Notes: generated by a model not told the origin, from the letters alone. A stretch of DNA of 64,000 nucleotides from Orientallactaga sibirica (GCA_036365145.1 JAEOAD010001413.1:1321001-1385000); one strand, 5' to 3'; shown: positions 23,351 through 34,222, counted from the stretch's first letter. A program made the numbers and translations.

Positions 23351-23945
23351 AAACCCCCACAAATAAATAAATATTTAACTAGCCACAATGCCATAGAAAA
23401 ACTATAAGCTGAGATTACTCATCCCGACCTGAGCCTGCCTGGGTGGCTGGAGCATGAACAGGCGTGAAATCTACACGTGGACACCGGGTTACTCCCGTGA
23501 CATCAGGAGAGCCTGGAGGGACATCAGCAAAGATGGTCCCAGGGGTAAAGTACTTGCCATGCACGTGCCGGTCACCTCAGTGTTCCGAGAGATGCAGGCA
23601 GGAGGAATCAGTTGGGCTCTAGGCTCAGCGAAAAACTGTGTCAAAGAATAAGGTGAAGCGGGACCGAGGAAGATGCCTGGTCACTGGCATCTACACGCAC
23701 ACTCACATATTCTCGGCACAAATGCCCTGAAGAGATATCATCAAAGTCCTCTCGTGGCTGGAGGGCGGATGTGGGGTGGTAGGTAACATTTGACTCTGAG
23801 GCCCTGATGGAAATGAATCTGGGCAGAAGTCCAGCCAGACCCAAGTATCCCTTCGCCTCCAGGAAGCACAGTGTCTGCCATCTATAGGAAACCACACTTC
23901 CTACTTTCTGGTCTTAGGTCTTATAAATCCTCCTTCCTTATCTTG
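23351..23945. other. mostly unique, with a diverged B4-type SINE
   Basis: 23515-23708 reads as an old sense B4 ('taaagtacttgccatgcacg' to 'ctacacgcacactcac'). The flanks are unique. No exon recognised. Confidence 0.45.
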
Positions 23946-24109
23946 TTTGTTTGTTTGTTTTGTTTTGTTTTGCCTCTAGAGCTCTCACTCTAGCCCGGGC
24001 TGAACTGGAGCTCACGATGTAGTCTCAGGGTGGCCTTGAACTCACAGCGATCCTTCTACCTCTGCCTCCCAAGTGCTGGGATTAAAGGCGTGCGCCACCA
24101 AGCCCGGCT
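23946..24109 (-). mobile_element. B1 SINE
   Basis: Antisense copy with a TTTG-rich tail and end 'caccaagcccggct'. Confidence 0.85.
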
Positions 24110-24280
24110 CCTTATTCTGGTTCTGTTGTCCAGGCCTTATGGGGAGAGGACCCTAGTCTACCCTTGTCTGCCACAAGGCGCAGGTGTTAGCTATGTAAGT
24201 CACAAATTTTTCTGTGTTATCCCTGTCACCTCCCCCTGTATCCCCTGGGAACAAATAAACCAGTCACCTGGCCTGATAAC

Positions 24281-25110
24281 TCATTGGAGGTTTGCGCATG
24301 TGTGGATGCCATGCGTGCCTACGTATGTGTGTCATCTGTGTGTCGGTGCACGTGTGTCTTCATATGCATGTATGCTTGCACAGGCCAGAGGTTAATGTTA
24401 GGTGTCTTTCTCAATCCCTCTCCACCTTATATTTTTGAGACTGAGTGGTTTTTCAAGGTAGGATCTCACTCTAGTCCAGGCTGACCTGGAATTCACTATG
24501 TAGTCTCGGGGTGGCCTCGAACTCACGGCGATCCTCCTACTTGTCTCCCGAGTGCTGGGACTAAAGGCGTGTGCCACCACCTTATAAGGCTCCACCTTAA
24601 TATTTTTTTAATTTTTTAAAACTATTTTATTTATTTTTGGAGAGAGACACAGAGAGAGACAGAGAGAGAGGGAGAGGGAGAGGGAGAGGGAGACCGATAG
24701 AGAATGGGCGTTCCAGCAGTCTCTCAGCTGCTGTGAATGAAATCCAGATGCATGCGCCCCCTTGTGGGAAAGTGCGACATTGCGCCCTTGCGTCACTTTG
24801 CATCTGGCTAAACGTGGGACCTGGAGATTGGAACCGCTGGAGACTGGAACCAGCGTTCTTAGGCTTAGGAGGCAGGCGCCTTAACCACTAAGCCATCTGT
24901 CCAGCCCCACCTTAATTTTTGAGACCCAGTCTCTCTCTGAATCTGGAGCTCTCTGATTCAGCTAGAGTAGCTAGTAGCCAACAGTCCCAGAGATCCTCCT
25001 GTCTCCACCTTCCCAGCACTGGGATTAGAGGCATATACAGTCACTTCCAACTAGGAATCCAAAGTCAGGTCCTCCTGCTTGTGCACTTTACCCATTGAGC
25101 CATCCTCCCA
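24281..25110 (-). mobile_element. B4-type SINE interrupted by B1 and long-subtype Dip
   Basis: Antisense B4 at 24281-24440 and 24907-25110 surrounds an antisense B1 (24445-24580) and an antisense long-subtype Dip (24601-24906). Repeated 'ccaccttat' and 'caccttaat' strings mark the serial target duplications. Confidence 0.7.
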
Positions 25111-25153
25111 GCTCCTCACTGGAGTTCAGGAATTGTGTCAAGAGGCCAGTGGT

Positions 25154-25720
25154 AGCTGGGCGTAGTGGTGCACGCCTTTAATCCCAGCACTTAGGAGGCA
25201 GAGGTAGGAAGATTGCCGTGAGTTCAAGGCCACCCTGAGACTACAGAGTGAATTCCAGGTCAGCTTGGACCAGCGTGAGACCCTACCTTGAAAAACAACA
25301 ACCAAAAAAAAAAAAAAAAAAACAAGAGGCCAGCGGTGTAGGACATGGCTGCTCACATCTGTAATCCCAGTACTTGGGAGGTTAAGGCAGAAGGATCAAA
25401 AGTTCAAAGCTAGGGCTGGAGAGATGGCTTAGCAGTTAAGGCGCTTGCCTGCAAAGCCTAAGAACTCACGTTCAAATCTCCAGATGTGATGGAAGCCAGA
25501 CGCACGGTGACACAAGCGCGGGAGGTTGCACATGCGCAGAAGGGGGCGCACATGTCTGGAGTTCGTTTGCAGCGGCTGAAGGCCCTGGCACGCTCTCTTT
25601 CTCTCTCTCTCTCTGCCTCTTTTTCTCTCTCAAATAATTGTTTTAAAAAGCTCGAGGCCAGCCTGGGCTACGTAGGGCAGTGAGGGCTACATAGCAGTGC
25701 AAGCCCTTGTCTCAAAGAAA
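25154..25720 (+). mobile_element. B1 SINEs, one split by a Dip
   Basis: Sense B1 25154-25321; an older sense B1 in two pieces (25325-25410, 25649-25720) around a sense Dip (25411-25648). Confidence 0.75.
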
Positions 25721-26029
25721 CAAGAAAAACCAAAATGAATATTCACCTCCCCCACAGACACTCATAACTGGGTACTTGATGGCCCATGCAGATACAAAAT
25801 TAACCATCATAGAACACTTCACTGTGTGAGAATCATAGCTGGTGTCAACCACAGGCACCTCAGAGCCCCGGAGGCAGGCCCCATGACTCACCATTGAGGA
25901 CCCAGTTGCATGGTGTCACTTGTCCACGTCTCACATTCATTAACTGGAGGGGGAGGGGACATGCAAACCCAGCCGTCTACTTCCAGCTACACCGACAGGT
26001 TCCTTAGCCTCACCAGCCCCTGCCTGAAA

Positions 26030-26190
26030 AAGTACTTAATTTGCCTTTTAAAAATGTGCCAATTGCAAGTTAATTAACTGGCAATTGAAAGTTATAGGTG
26101 GTATTAGAATTTATTAATAACATTGGAAATAAATCTCCCTGGGATTCAATTAATTGAAAAATCTCATGAAATTCTTTTTATAATCCATAA
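26030..26190. promoter_or_regulatory. TAAT-rich block, candidate regulatory element
   Basis: Non-repeat sequence dense in homeodomain-type cores: 'gttaattaactgg', 'tttattaataac' and 'tcaattaattg'. Function is inference only. Confidence 0.25.
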
Positions 26191-26816
26191 AACACGTCTC
26201 TGAGAGAGGTGTTCCAGAAACCTCAGGGGTGGATAGAAAGAACTGCAGGTGTAGGCTTGTCTGACAGACCGAGGCTGGCTGTGGATGCTTTTGTCACCCC
26301 CAACCCCACCTCATCATTGCCTCATGGGGTCTCGGAAGAAGTGCATCTCTTTGCCAACGTCCTGTCACACACATGCCACGGATCTACCGTAACGGTTTAT
26401 TGCTCTGCACCTGGGCAAGCTGTGCAGGGGCTCTGGATACACTCTTGCACATGGGCACTCACGGGCGAGTGGGGAGAACAAGGTAATTTGGGGTCCAGAC
26501 AGGTACAGGCTGGACTGGGGAGGGTCCTGGTGGGGCCTCGCTCACCACTAGCTGGATCCAGGGCCAGGTTGTTCCAGTCCTGGCCTCTTGTGGTCTTTAG
26601 GACATGCCAAGGACAGGCTGCGAAGTGCAAACACACGGGTCCCTTCTGTCCTATTCTCTCATTGTGCTTGCTGCCTTTTGGGCACTTGTGAGAAACTGCT
26701 GTCTGACCACAAAAGATCTGACTGTCCACATTGGCTGCTGGCTGGCTATGGAAGGAAAAATGGAGCTGTATTAGCTGGGCCCTTGCCTGCTGATACACCC
26801 TCTAGGGACCACCCAC

Positions 26817-26818
26817 TG

Positions 26819-26866
<48 letters not shown>
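26817..26866. repeat. (TG)n microsatellite
   Basis: About 24 TG units followed by a G run. Confidence 0.95.
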
Positions 26867-26868
<2 letters not shown>

Positions 26869-27023
26869 GGAGGGAGAAAAGATAGAGTGTAATTCCCCAT
26901 GTCAAGGTTCTGCCCAAGCCCGTGTCCACCCCAGAACTCCAATGGTAATGATAAGAGGCCACCATAGGCTGGAAATCTCTGCACTGAGCCAGGGCCATAA
27001 GGGACAAAATGTATTGGGTTTGG

Positions 27024-27245
27024 GGGCTGGAGAAATGGCTTAGCGGTTAAGGCGTTTGCCTGCGAAGCCAAAGGATCCCAGTTCGATTCTCCAGTACCCA
27101 CATAAGCCAGATGCACAATGGGCACATGCATCTGGAGTTCATTTGCAGTGGCTAGAGGCCCTCGCATGCCCATTCTCTCTCTGTCTGCCTCTCTTCTACA
27201 TCTCTCTCCCTCTGTTTACAAATAAATAAATAAAAATTTAAAAAA
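27024..27245 (+). mobile_element. Dip SINE with perfect target duplication
   Basis: Sense copy flanked on both sides by 'aaaatgtattgggttt', a clean 16-bp target-site duplication typical of L1-driven retroposition. Confidence 0.9.
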
Positions 27246-28143
27246 TGTATTGGGTTTGTACTTAAGGACTGTAGGGACATCTAGAGAGGAAGTGATGTCA
27301 GCTCCGTCCCCAGCATACGTGCTAGAGCTCACATACACACACGTGCAGACACACTTCCAGACACTCATGTGCATATACAACTGCATGCATGTATACATGT
27401 CCACACTGTAGTGACTTCACATCTAAACACACAGCTGTGTATCCTTATACACACACTCAATCACACTCACACCAGTATACATGCACTTTGCACACGCACC
27501 TGAGCATGCATGCACACTCTTGCACAGGAACACACATGTGAGGCAGAGGCTGGAGCCAGATGGCACTGGAGAAGGAAGGTCAGATTGGAGATGGAATCTG
27601 GGGCACAGAGGGGCGCGTGCAGGAAGCCGTGGCTGGAGCGAGAGGCAGAAGTGCTCTGAGGATGGCAGAAGGATGCTGGGTAGTGGTGATCGGGGAAGAG
27701 GCCATGTCCTGTCTGGACAGGGCATAATGAGGCTGAGGTCAGGTGGGGTGAGGTGAAGAACACTGTGGGGGGGGGGAGGAAAAGGGCATGCTAATTCTCC
27801 CTCATAACCCCTTGACTGACCCAGGCAGCCTCAGAGTGGAAGTTGTCACCAGTCCTGCCTGGAGCTGGGGAGAGAACCTGGGAGCTCATCTGGTCTAGGC
27901 TGGACCGAATCTCATTCCCAGGGTTTGTGGGGAGACGTACAATGTGGGGTGCTGGGGACTCAGCTTTGTAGCATCCTGGCAGGGCTCTGGGTGATTTGAT
28001 CATTCTGGAAACTCAGGCCCTCTGGATGGGGCTTAGACATATGTAGGAGGTACATGTGTGTGTGTGCACGCACACACACACACACACACTCATGGTGTAG
28101 AACAGAGTCCACCTGTCTCCTTGGCTGTGGGACTCAGAGGTGA
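27246..28143. other. non-repetitive stretch with CA-rich parts, no gene seen
   Basis: Degenerate CA-rich sequence at 27325-27540 and alternating TG/CA at 28051-28090; the rest is unique. No exon recognised. RHBDD3 coding sequence, a possible neighbour here, was looked for and not seen. Confidence 0.45.
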
Positions 28144-28316
28144 TTTTTTATTTTATTTTATTTTTTTTTGGTTTTTCGAGGTAGGGTCTCACTCTGGCCC
28201 AGGCAGACCTGGAATTAACTATGTAGTCTCAGGGTGGCCTCGAACTCTCGGCGATCCTCCTACCTCTGCCTCCCGAGTGCTGGGATTAAAGGCGTGCACC
28301 ACCACGTCCGGCTTGG
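28144..28316 (-). mobile_element. B1 SINE with target duplication
   Basis: Antisense young B1; 'gaggtgatttt' occurs on both flanks. Confidence 0.9.
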
Positions 28317-28469
28317 AGGTGATTTTGTATGAGGTCCAGAGTTCGGAAGCCACTGGGGATGAATGCCAGGCTATACCCAGTCCCATCCCTATTTGTCTCC
28401 CTCCCAATGTGCATAGCACACATAACTCTGTGTATTATATTGACTGATAATATACGACTATGTTACTGG

Positions 28470-28672
28470 TTTGTCTATTCACTGTACGGTCCTGTCGACC
28501 TCACCCACCTCATGCTTATGTCTCCTGGTTGCATCAAGAAGTCATGTCGTAAGATTGGCCAACACCATCCAGACTCTGCACTGGCTCCGTGAGGCGCCCA
28601 CAATGATAAATCACCTAACAATGCACTTCCCAGAAGTATCCTTGCTGCTAAGCCATGCATGGCTCATTCTAT
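28470..28672 (+). mobile_element. possible Tigger-type DNA transposon relic
   Basis: 'aaatcacctaacaatgcact' and 'taagccatgcatggct' resemble a conserved segment of old mariner/Tigger-type repeats as I remember them. The rest of 28317-28774 is unique. Confidence 0.3.
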
Positions 28673-28774
28673 AGTGTGCTCTGTCCTAATGTCTCCCTGT
28701 GGAATTAAGAATAAGCAGATTCTTGTGGGCTTCATGATTGAGATTCCCTGTGAACAAAGGTGCTGAGTAAAACC

Positions 28775-29240
28775 TGTTACAGAAAGGGTGGGAGGAAGAA
28801 AGGAGGGAGGAAAGCAGTGGAAGGGAAAGAAGGAAGGAAGGAAGGGAGGAAGAAAGGAAGAAAGGCAGAAGAGAGGGAGAGAAAAAAGGAAGGAAAGAGG
28901 GGCTGGAGAGATGGCTTAGCGGCTAAGGCGCCTGCCTGCTAACCCTAAGAACGCTGGTTCCAATCTCCAGCGGTTCCAATCTCCGGTCCCACGTTTAGCC
29001 AGATGCAAAGTGAGTCAAGGGCGCAATGCTGCACTTGCCCACAAGGGGGCGCACACATCTGGATTTCGCTCACAGCAGCTGAGAGACTGCTGGCGTGCCC
29101 ATTTCTGTCTCCCTCTCCCTCTCTGTCTATCTCTCTCTCTCCAAAAATAAATAAAAAATAATAAAAAAATTTTTTAAAAAGGAAGGAAAGAGGGAGATGG
29201 AAGTAAGGAAAGGCAGAGAGAGGGAAGGACAGAGGGGAAA
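28775..29240 (+). mobile_element. purine-rich GGAA repeat split by a long-subtype Dip SINE
   Basis: A polypurine tract (28775-28897, 29176-29240) is interrupted by a sense long-subtype Dip (28898-29175) with 'aaggaaggaaagagg' on both sides. The CTCF-like core 'cacaagggggcgcac' lies at 29039-29053. Confidence 0.8.
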
Positions 29241-29510
29241 AGGTGAGGGCATTTCCCGAGAGGTTGCACTGAGGAGGGAGAACCCACCCTGAATGTGGGC
29301 TACACCATCCCTTGGGCTGGGGGCCTGATCTAAATGTAAGAGAGCGATTGAGCTGAGCACCAGCATCCATCACTCTGCATCCTGACCGTGCACGCTGACA
29401 GCCTCGCACTTCTGCCACCACGCCTCCCCGTCATGATGGTCCGTACCCTCAAACTATGAGCCCAAATCAACCCTTCCTTCCCGAAGCTGTTGTTGACAGG
29501 CATGTTGTCA

Positions 29511-29544
<34 letters not shown>

Positions 29545-29545
29545 T
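29241..29545 (+). mobile_element. LINE-1 3'-end-type retroposon with poly-A
   Basis: Same family as 5348-5902: 'gaacccaccctgaatgtggg', 'accctcaaactatgagccca', and a long A run ending at 29540. It ends just beyond the EMID1 polyadenylation region. Confidence 0.55.
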
Positions 29546-29606
29546 ACTGTTAACAATCCCCCACAGATGCCACGCCCCGACAGAACCACAGTAGGGAGAG
29601 AGCACC

Positions 29607-29612
29607 TTTATT
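29607..29612 (-). terminator. EMID1: EMID1 polyadenylation signal AATAAA
   Basis: Minus-strand AATAAA within 'ctgacaataaaggtgc', about 1.4 kb past the stop, followed by a G/T-rich stretch. It is the best-placed canonical hexamer I see. Confidence 0.6.
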
Positions 29613-30514
29613 GTCAGATACAGTAACAACATCACAGGACTGACTTCTCCACAGAGACAGACAGCAGCCCAGGACAGTCCAGCAGGAGGTCAGGCCTGCC
29701 CCTGCCAGGAGGAGCCATCAGGACCAGGCCACAGTCTCACATAAGCATCAGGAGTTTGGGGGATGGCCACTCCTGCTAGCAGACGAGACATATCCCAGGG
29801 TGGTGCCAGAACTTTCTATTCTCTGAGGATCCAGACTGTGGCTCAGCGAGAAGCACCAGGGCAAGTGAGTCACGAGAGACCCAGGGCTAGAGAGGCCTGG
29901 AGGACAGTCGTCTGAACTGCTCTGGGCTGCCTGGATTCAGCTGTACTGTGAAGCCTGCCAGGACGCCAGTCCTGGGGAGGGGTGGGCAGCATGGGACTAT
30001 CACCTCCAGCAGCCCAGGGACATGGACAGCTTGACTTACAGTTTGCTAAGAGGACATGGACTATATTGTTCCACATAGCTGAAGATTCTAGAGATTTCCC
30101 AGAGAAATTGAAAGCAATAGGGGTGATAGGTCCTTCCGTGGGTGGACGGTTCTATTAAATGCTCATTCCTTCTAGATAAAGGAGGGCCCCGTAGAGGCTG
30201 GTATGCTCCAGAAGACTGGGAGGCAGTGGTGAGTGCTACCTGTCATATTCTGGGGCACTTCTGTCCCCACCCTGAGACCCTCCCTCAGGGTCTCCAGGTC
30301 CCAGAGTGGTTAAATTCAGGATCTCCTTGGCCTCCGAGAGCTGACCTCCCCACCCTGGGAAGTGAACTAAGGAAGCAGAGGTCCCATGGTCCCCATGTGT
30401 CTTCCTCAGTTGGCCTGGCCACACAGCAGCCCTGCTGCCTCAGGAGTCATCCAGGCCCTGCGTCTCCCCCCCTTTCTAGTTCATCACACGAGGGCAAGAA
30501 AGTGGCGAGGTCCA

Positions 30515-30720
30515 GAGCCCACCGCTTCCGAAATAGAAGGCATGGGTTCAAATCCCACCCTCATATCTAGGTTCTGCATTATCTATACCTTCCATGCCTT
30601 GGTCCCCATGACGAGTGGGGACAACAGGCCTACCTGCTAAGGGTTAAATGAGACAATATAAGGAAAGCACCTTGGTCAGGCCCTGACAGAGCAGGGGCTG
30701 CTTAAATGATGAGGGCTATG
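30515..30720 (+). mobile_element. MIR SINE
   Basis: 'catgggttcaaatcccaccc' (B-box region), 'gggttaaatgagacaatata' and 'aaagcacctt' follow the MIR consensus order. An ancient mammal-wide repeat, lying antisense in the EMID1 3' UTR. Confidence 0.75.
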
Positions 30721-31003
30721 AGTATTCTCACATTCGCCACCCAGCCCATCCAGACCCCGTCTCCAGCAGGGAGTTGAGGATGGAGGCATGGGGAAAGGAA
30801 GGGTACTATTGGGGTGTTAGTCCACTCTGGACTCTGCCACCAGAGATGCCATCTGTCTCCAGGGTCCCCAAGCTCCCAGTGTCCTCACAATCGTCCCTGT
30901 CTGACCCCTGGTCCCACGTGGGGTATGTTCAGGGTTCAGCTGAAATCCAGCCCCAGGGTCAGGTCTCTGGCCAGTGCTGGGCTTGTCCTGGAGGACGGGG
31001 ATC

Positions 31004-31164
31004 TTACTTCTTGCTGCTGGCCTGGTCAGCGTTCTTCTGCACTGGGTCGGGGCCCAGCAGGGCAGCCAGGATGCCATCGGGTTGGGGGCCTCCCCGCTTC
31101 ATCTTGAGGTTGGCTCTCAGGGCAGAGTCCTGGCCAGAGCCTCCCTCGGGAGAGGCCAGGGGAT
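31004..31164 (-). CDS. EMID1: EMID1 last coding exon, C-terminal tail
   Basis: Acceptor 'ccttccag' precedes 'atcccctgg'; the first two bases complete a split Asp codon. It encodes 52 residues and TAA (31004-31006). The peptide starts 'DPLASPEGGSGQDSALRANL', continues with a basic 'KMKRGG' and 'LAALLGPDP', and ends 'DQASSKK'. No membrane segment or recognised domain; rich in Gly, Ser, Lys and Ala. It agrees closely with the remembered human EMID1 C-terminus, which makes this the strongest identification point of the gene. Confidence 0.95.
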
Positions 31165-31261
31165 CTGGAAGGCAGGATGGTGGCTTGAGATGACCTTAAT
31201 GACCTCTTTGTTTCCAGCCATTCCACTGGGGAGAAGCCTTTGCCAGTGACAGGAAGCAAAG

Positions 31262-31770
31262 CAGCTACCTCATTCATTCATTCACACATTCACTCACCTG
31301 TTCATTCTTCAGTAACACATTCATTCATTTACTGTACAATTCATTCATTCATTAGTTCATTCATTCATCTACTTGATTACACACTCATTAATTCATTTCC
31401 CTATCATTCTCTATTTCTTCATCATTCATGTAACCATTTATTTCACACCATTCAGTCATTTATTCATTTCCCGACTCCTCCATTCATCCATCTATATGCT
31501 TACTCACTCCCCATTCATTCGCCCTCCCTTTCATTCTGCCATTGGACCCATCACTCATTCATTTACTCACACCATCTAGTAATCCTCCCACTCGTTCCTT
31601 TATTCCATCATTCATCCACCTAGCCATTCTCTCACTTATTCTCCCCTTCCTTCTTTCCTTCATCCACTCTCCTAGTCACTCATCCATCCACTCATTCCCC
31701 CACTCATTCATTTTCCCATTCCTTCATCTACTCATACATTCCTTCCTCCATGTACCTACCCATTCACTTA
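31262..31770. repeat. degenerate (ATTC)n / (TCAT)n tract
   Basis: About 500 bp dominated by 'attcattcattc' interspersed with 'catccact' and 'cactcatt' variants; an old, heavily mutated tetranucleotide expansion. Confidence 0.85.
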
Positions 31771-32185
31771 ATAAATGTCAAATATCCTGGGCTTTAGGCC
31801 CCGCAGAGGCACCAGCTCCCTTGTGCTCAAGAGGCTCCGCTGTGCCAGGGAAACAGAAGTCTGTTCCATGATGGAAAGGAAGATGGGGGCAGAGAGGAGG
31901 GCATAGGGATGTATTCACTGAGGATAAGGTCTTTGAGCAAGCCTTCATGTGGGTGTCTGTGGTCAGCAATACAGGGACCAGCCTGAGCAAGGGAAGGAGG
32001 TTGGAGGTGGCCTGGCATGGTTAGCTGGCTGGCTGTGAGCCCAGGGTGCTGGGGAGGGGCTTGAAGAGCAGCATTAAGACATTGGATATCATGCCTAGGG
32101 ATCCTTGGGTAGGGAGCTGCTCACTCATCCATCCATACATCTAATTCCTGCATTTCCCCACCATTCTCTCATGTATTTTATATAT

Positions 32186-32236
32186 TCATTCATTCACTCA
32201 CTCACTCGCTCACTCACTCACTCACTCACTCACTCT
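32186..32236. repeat. (ATTC)n/(CTCA)n microsatellite
   Basis: 'attcattcattcactcactc' then uninterrupted CTCA units. Confidence 0.9.
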
Positions 32237-32389
32237 ACGTCCCCACCCATTTCCCCATTTGTTCAGAGGCTTGACAAGAGTCATCTGACACTCAACTAAT
32301 GGGGTCCCTGAAGGAAGTGACCAGAGAGACCTTCAGCAAGCCATCACAAGGCCAGCAGAACATTGGGAAATGGACTGGTCACTACTCAC

Positions 32390-32474
32390 CATGGACTCCG
32401 ATCATGTGTTCCAGGATGAGGACCCTCTCAGCTAGGATCTTCAGAGCCTCTCGCAGCTGCTGTACACCCTCACC
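32390..32474 (-). CDS. EMID1: EMID1 exon, C-terminal coiled coil
   Basis: 85 bp, acceptor 'cgctccag', donor 'catg|gtgagt'. Starts in phase 0 with Gly-Glu-Gly and ends with one base of the Asp codon finished by the last exon. Encodes 28 residues; the core 'LREALKILAERVLILEHMI' has leucine, isoleucine and valine at heptad spacing and should form a short trimerising or dimerising coiled coil after the second collagenous block. Confidence 0.95.
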
Positions 32475-32929
32475 CTGGAGCGGAGGAAAGGCCAAGTTCA
32501 AGATCTTGGTCAGGCCTGGGGAGGGGCATGAGGTCAGGCCATCCAGGCTCAGTGAACATCCCTCACAGCCCTGTCTCTCTCCACCTGTCCCCATCCCCAT
32601 CCCCACAAAGAGCCATCAGGGCCCGGCACTGACTGCACACTAGGCTGGTCCACTCATGAACAACTCAAAACACACAGACACAAGTCAACAACAACCCCAC
32701 CATCACACTGCCTGGATGGGGCTGATCTAGGCTTCAAATCCAGACCTGTTGGCCTTAAGCCTCTGTTTTCCCTCCTGCAATGGCTTCCTGGAATGCATTC
32801 CTTCCAGAAAATACCAAAAGGAAGGCAGGGACCCACCCCAGGGCACTACACATGGAGAAAGCAGTTATTTCTCCTTTCCTTCTCTTCTCCTCCCCTCCCC
32901 TCCCCTCCCCTTCACTTCACTTCCTATGG

Positions 32930-33530
32930 AGGTTTGAATGTCTCCCATGGCCTCATGTGTTTGTGATAAAGCCTCACACTTGATCCCCAGCTAGTGGAGC
33001 CTTGCTGGAGGAGGTGTGTCATTGGAGGCATCACTAGGATTTTATTGTCCAGACTAGTTTTACCAGTGCTACCAGTGCTAGTCAGATCTCTCCTTCTCCC
33101 TCCTGCCTGCTGGCATGGCCAGGCAATGCCCAGCTGTCTGCTCTTGCTGTGCTTTTCCCACAATGATGAAACTTCCCCTCAAAACTGTAAGCTGAGTCGG
33201 GCGTGGTGGCGCATGCCTTTAATCCCAGCACTTGGGAGGCAGAGGTAGGAGGATCGCTGTGAGTTCGAGGCCACCCTGAGACTACATAGTGAATTCCAGG
33301 TCAGCCTGGGCTAGAGCGAGACCCTACCACGAAAAACCAAAAAGAAAAAACAACTGTAAGCTGAGAGCCTAGTGTCGTGGCACATGCCTTAAATCCCAGC
33401 TCTTGGGAGGCAGAGGTAGGGGGATCTCCATGAGTTTGAGGCCACCTTGAGATGACATAATGAATTCCAGGTCAGCCTGTGCTAGAGTGATATCCTACCT
33501 TGAAAACCAAACAAAAACAAATACCCTGTA
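32930..33530 (+). mobile_element. L1 3'-end-type relic with two B1s at one target site
   Basis: L1-type relic ('aggtttgaatgtctcccatg' to 'tgaaacttcccctcaaaac'). The string 'ctgtaagctga' occurs before the first sense B1 (about 33195-33350), between the two B1s, and after the second (about 33368-33525): two successive insertions at the same sequence. Confidence 0.7.
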
Positions 33531-33540
33531 AGCTGACATA

Positions 33541-34103
33541 ATTCCTTTCCCCTTTCCTTTCTCCTTTCTTCTCTCCTGTCCTCTCCTCCTCTTTCTTTTC
33601 CATTCTGCTTTCCTCTCCTCTCCTTTCCCTTCCTCTCCTTTTTTTGTTGTCTTTTTTTCTGTCCTGTTTCTTTTCATCTTTCCTTCATACCTCTCTCCCT
33701 TTCTTACTTGCTTTCTTATTTTATTTTTAAAATTTTTTTTACTTTATTTATTTTTGGAGAGAGAGACAGATAGAGACAGACAGAGAGAGAGGGAGAGGGA
33801 GACAGATAGAGATTGGCACACCAGCAGTCTCTCAGCTGCTGTGAATGAAATACAGATGCATGCACCTGCATTGCGCCCTTGCATCACTTTGCATCTGGCT
33901 AAACGTGGGACCTGGAGATTGGAACCGGGTTCTTCGGCTTAGCAGGCAGGTGCCTTAACCACTAAACCATCTCTCCAGCCCTCTTATTTTATTTTTGAGA
34001 TGAGAGATCTCACTCTATATCCTGGGCTATATGTCAAACTCGACAGCCTCTTTTCTCAGCCTCCCAAGTGCTGGGATAACAGGCACTCACTACTACCCAG
34101 CTC
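33541..34103 (-). mobile_element. pyrimidine tract, long-subtype Dip and old B1
   Basis: CCTTT/CTTTC-rich tract 33541-33720; antisense long-subtype Dip 33730-33981, which lacks the GC-rich CTCF-like core through a deletion; antisense diverged B1 33983-34103. Confidence 0.7.
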
Positions 34104-34171
34104 AGTGCTGACTGTGGGGTGCCCACCATCCCTCTCCAGTAGGAAGTGCAGCCAGTAGACATAGGAGTTAC

Positions 34172-34222
34172 CTCTGCAGTGGTGGTTTTGTCCCCTTCTT
34201 CTCCCTTCACACTGGACTCACC
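34172..34222 (-). CDS. EMID1: EMID1 exon, end of second collagenous block
   Basis: 51 bp, phase 0 at both ends; acceptor 'cttcctag', donor 'gcagag|gtaact'. Encodes GES-SVK-GEE-GDK then TTTAE. The second triplet lacks its glycine (Ser instead), breaking the Gly-X-Y register; human EMID1 as I remember it has Gly there. Because it is symmetric, skipping it would keep the frame. Confidence 0.9.

Larger units (their letters stand above)
25735..27023. other. non-repetitive 1.3-kb stretch with AT-rich block and TG repeat
   Basis: The longest repeat-poor stretch on this side of EMID1. Open frames on both strands (to about 160 codons) show no recognisable protein. It contains an AT-rich, TAAT-rich block at 26030-26190 and (TG)n at 26817-26866. 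Confidence 0.5.
29585..31003 (-). other. EMID1: EMID1 3' UTR (inferred)
   Basis: Runs from the stop codon to about 27 bp past an AATAAA hexamer; the sequence beyond it on the minus strand is G/T-rich ('ctgtggttctgtcggggcg'), as expected at a cleavage site. The UTR is mostly unique, with a MIR element inserted in antisense (30515-30720). The exact 3' end is not shown by sequence alone, and shorter ends are possible. Confidence 0.6.
31165..32389. other. EMID1 intron with ATTC-type repeats
   Basis: A degenerate (ATTC)n tract covers 31262-31770 and a cleaner (CTCA)n lies at 32186-32236. The 330 bp between them is unique. The open frame across 31240-31870 is a translation of the repeat, not a gene. 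Confidence 0.7.
32475..34171. other. EMID1 intron
   Basis: 32475-32875 unique; CCCCT repeat 32880-32925; L1-type relic 32930-33190; two B1 SINEs to 33530; CT-rich tract 33541-33720; long-subtype Dip antisense 33730-33981; old antisense B1 33983-34103. Confidence 0.7.

Noticed and set aside
26209..27043. Overlapping frames of 130-160 codons on both strands
   Set aside because: Chance openness in GC-balanced unique sequence; one ends in a TG microsatellite, none resembles a known protein, including RHBDD3.
30142..30570. 142-codon plus-strand frame
   Set aside because: Lies antisense in the EMID1 3' UTR and runs into a MIR element; no family resemblance, no splice or promoter support.
31240..31871. 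Long plus-strand open frames rich in His, Ser, Phe and Ile
   Set aside because: They are translations of a degenerate ATTC/TCAT repeat inside an EMID1 intron, antisense to the gene, with no coding signature.
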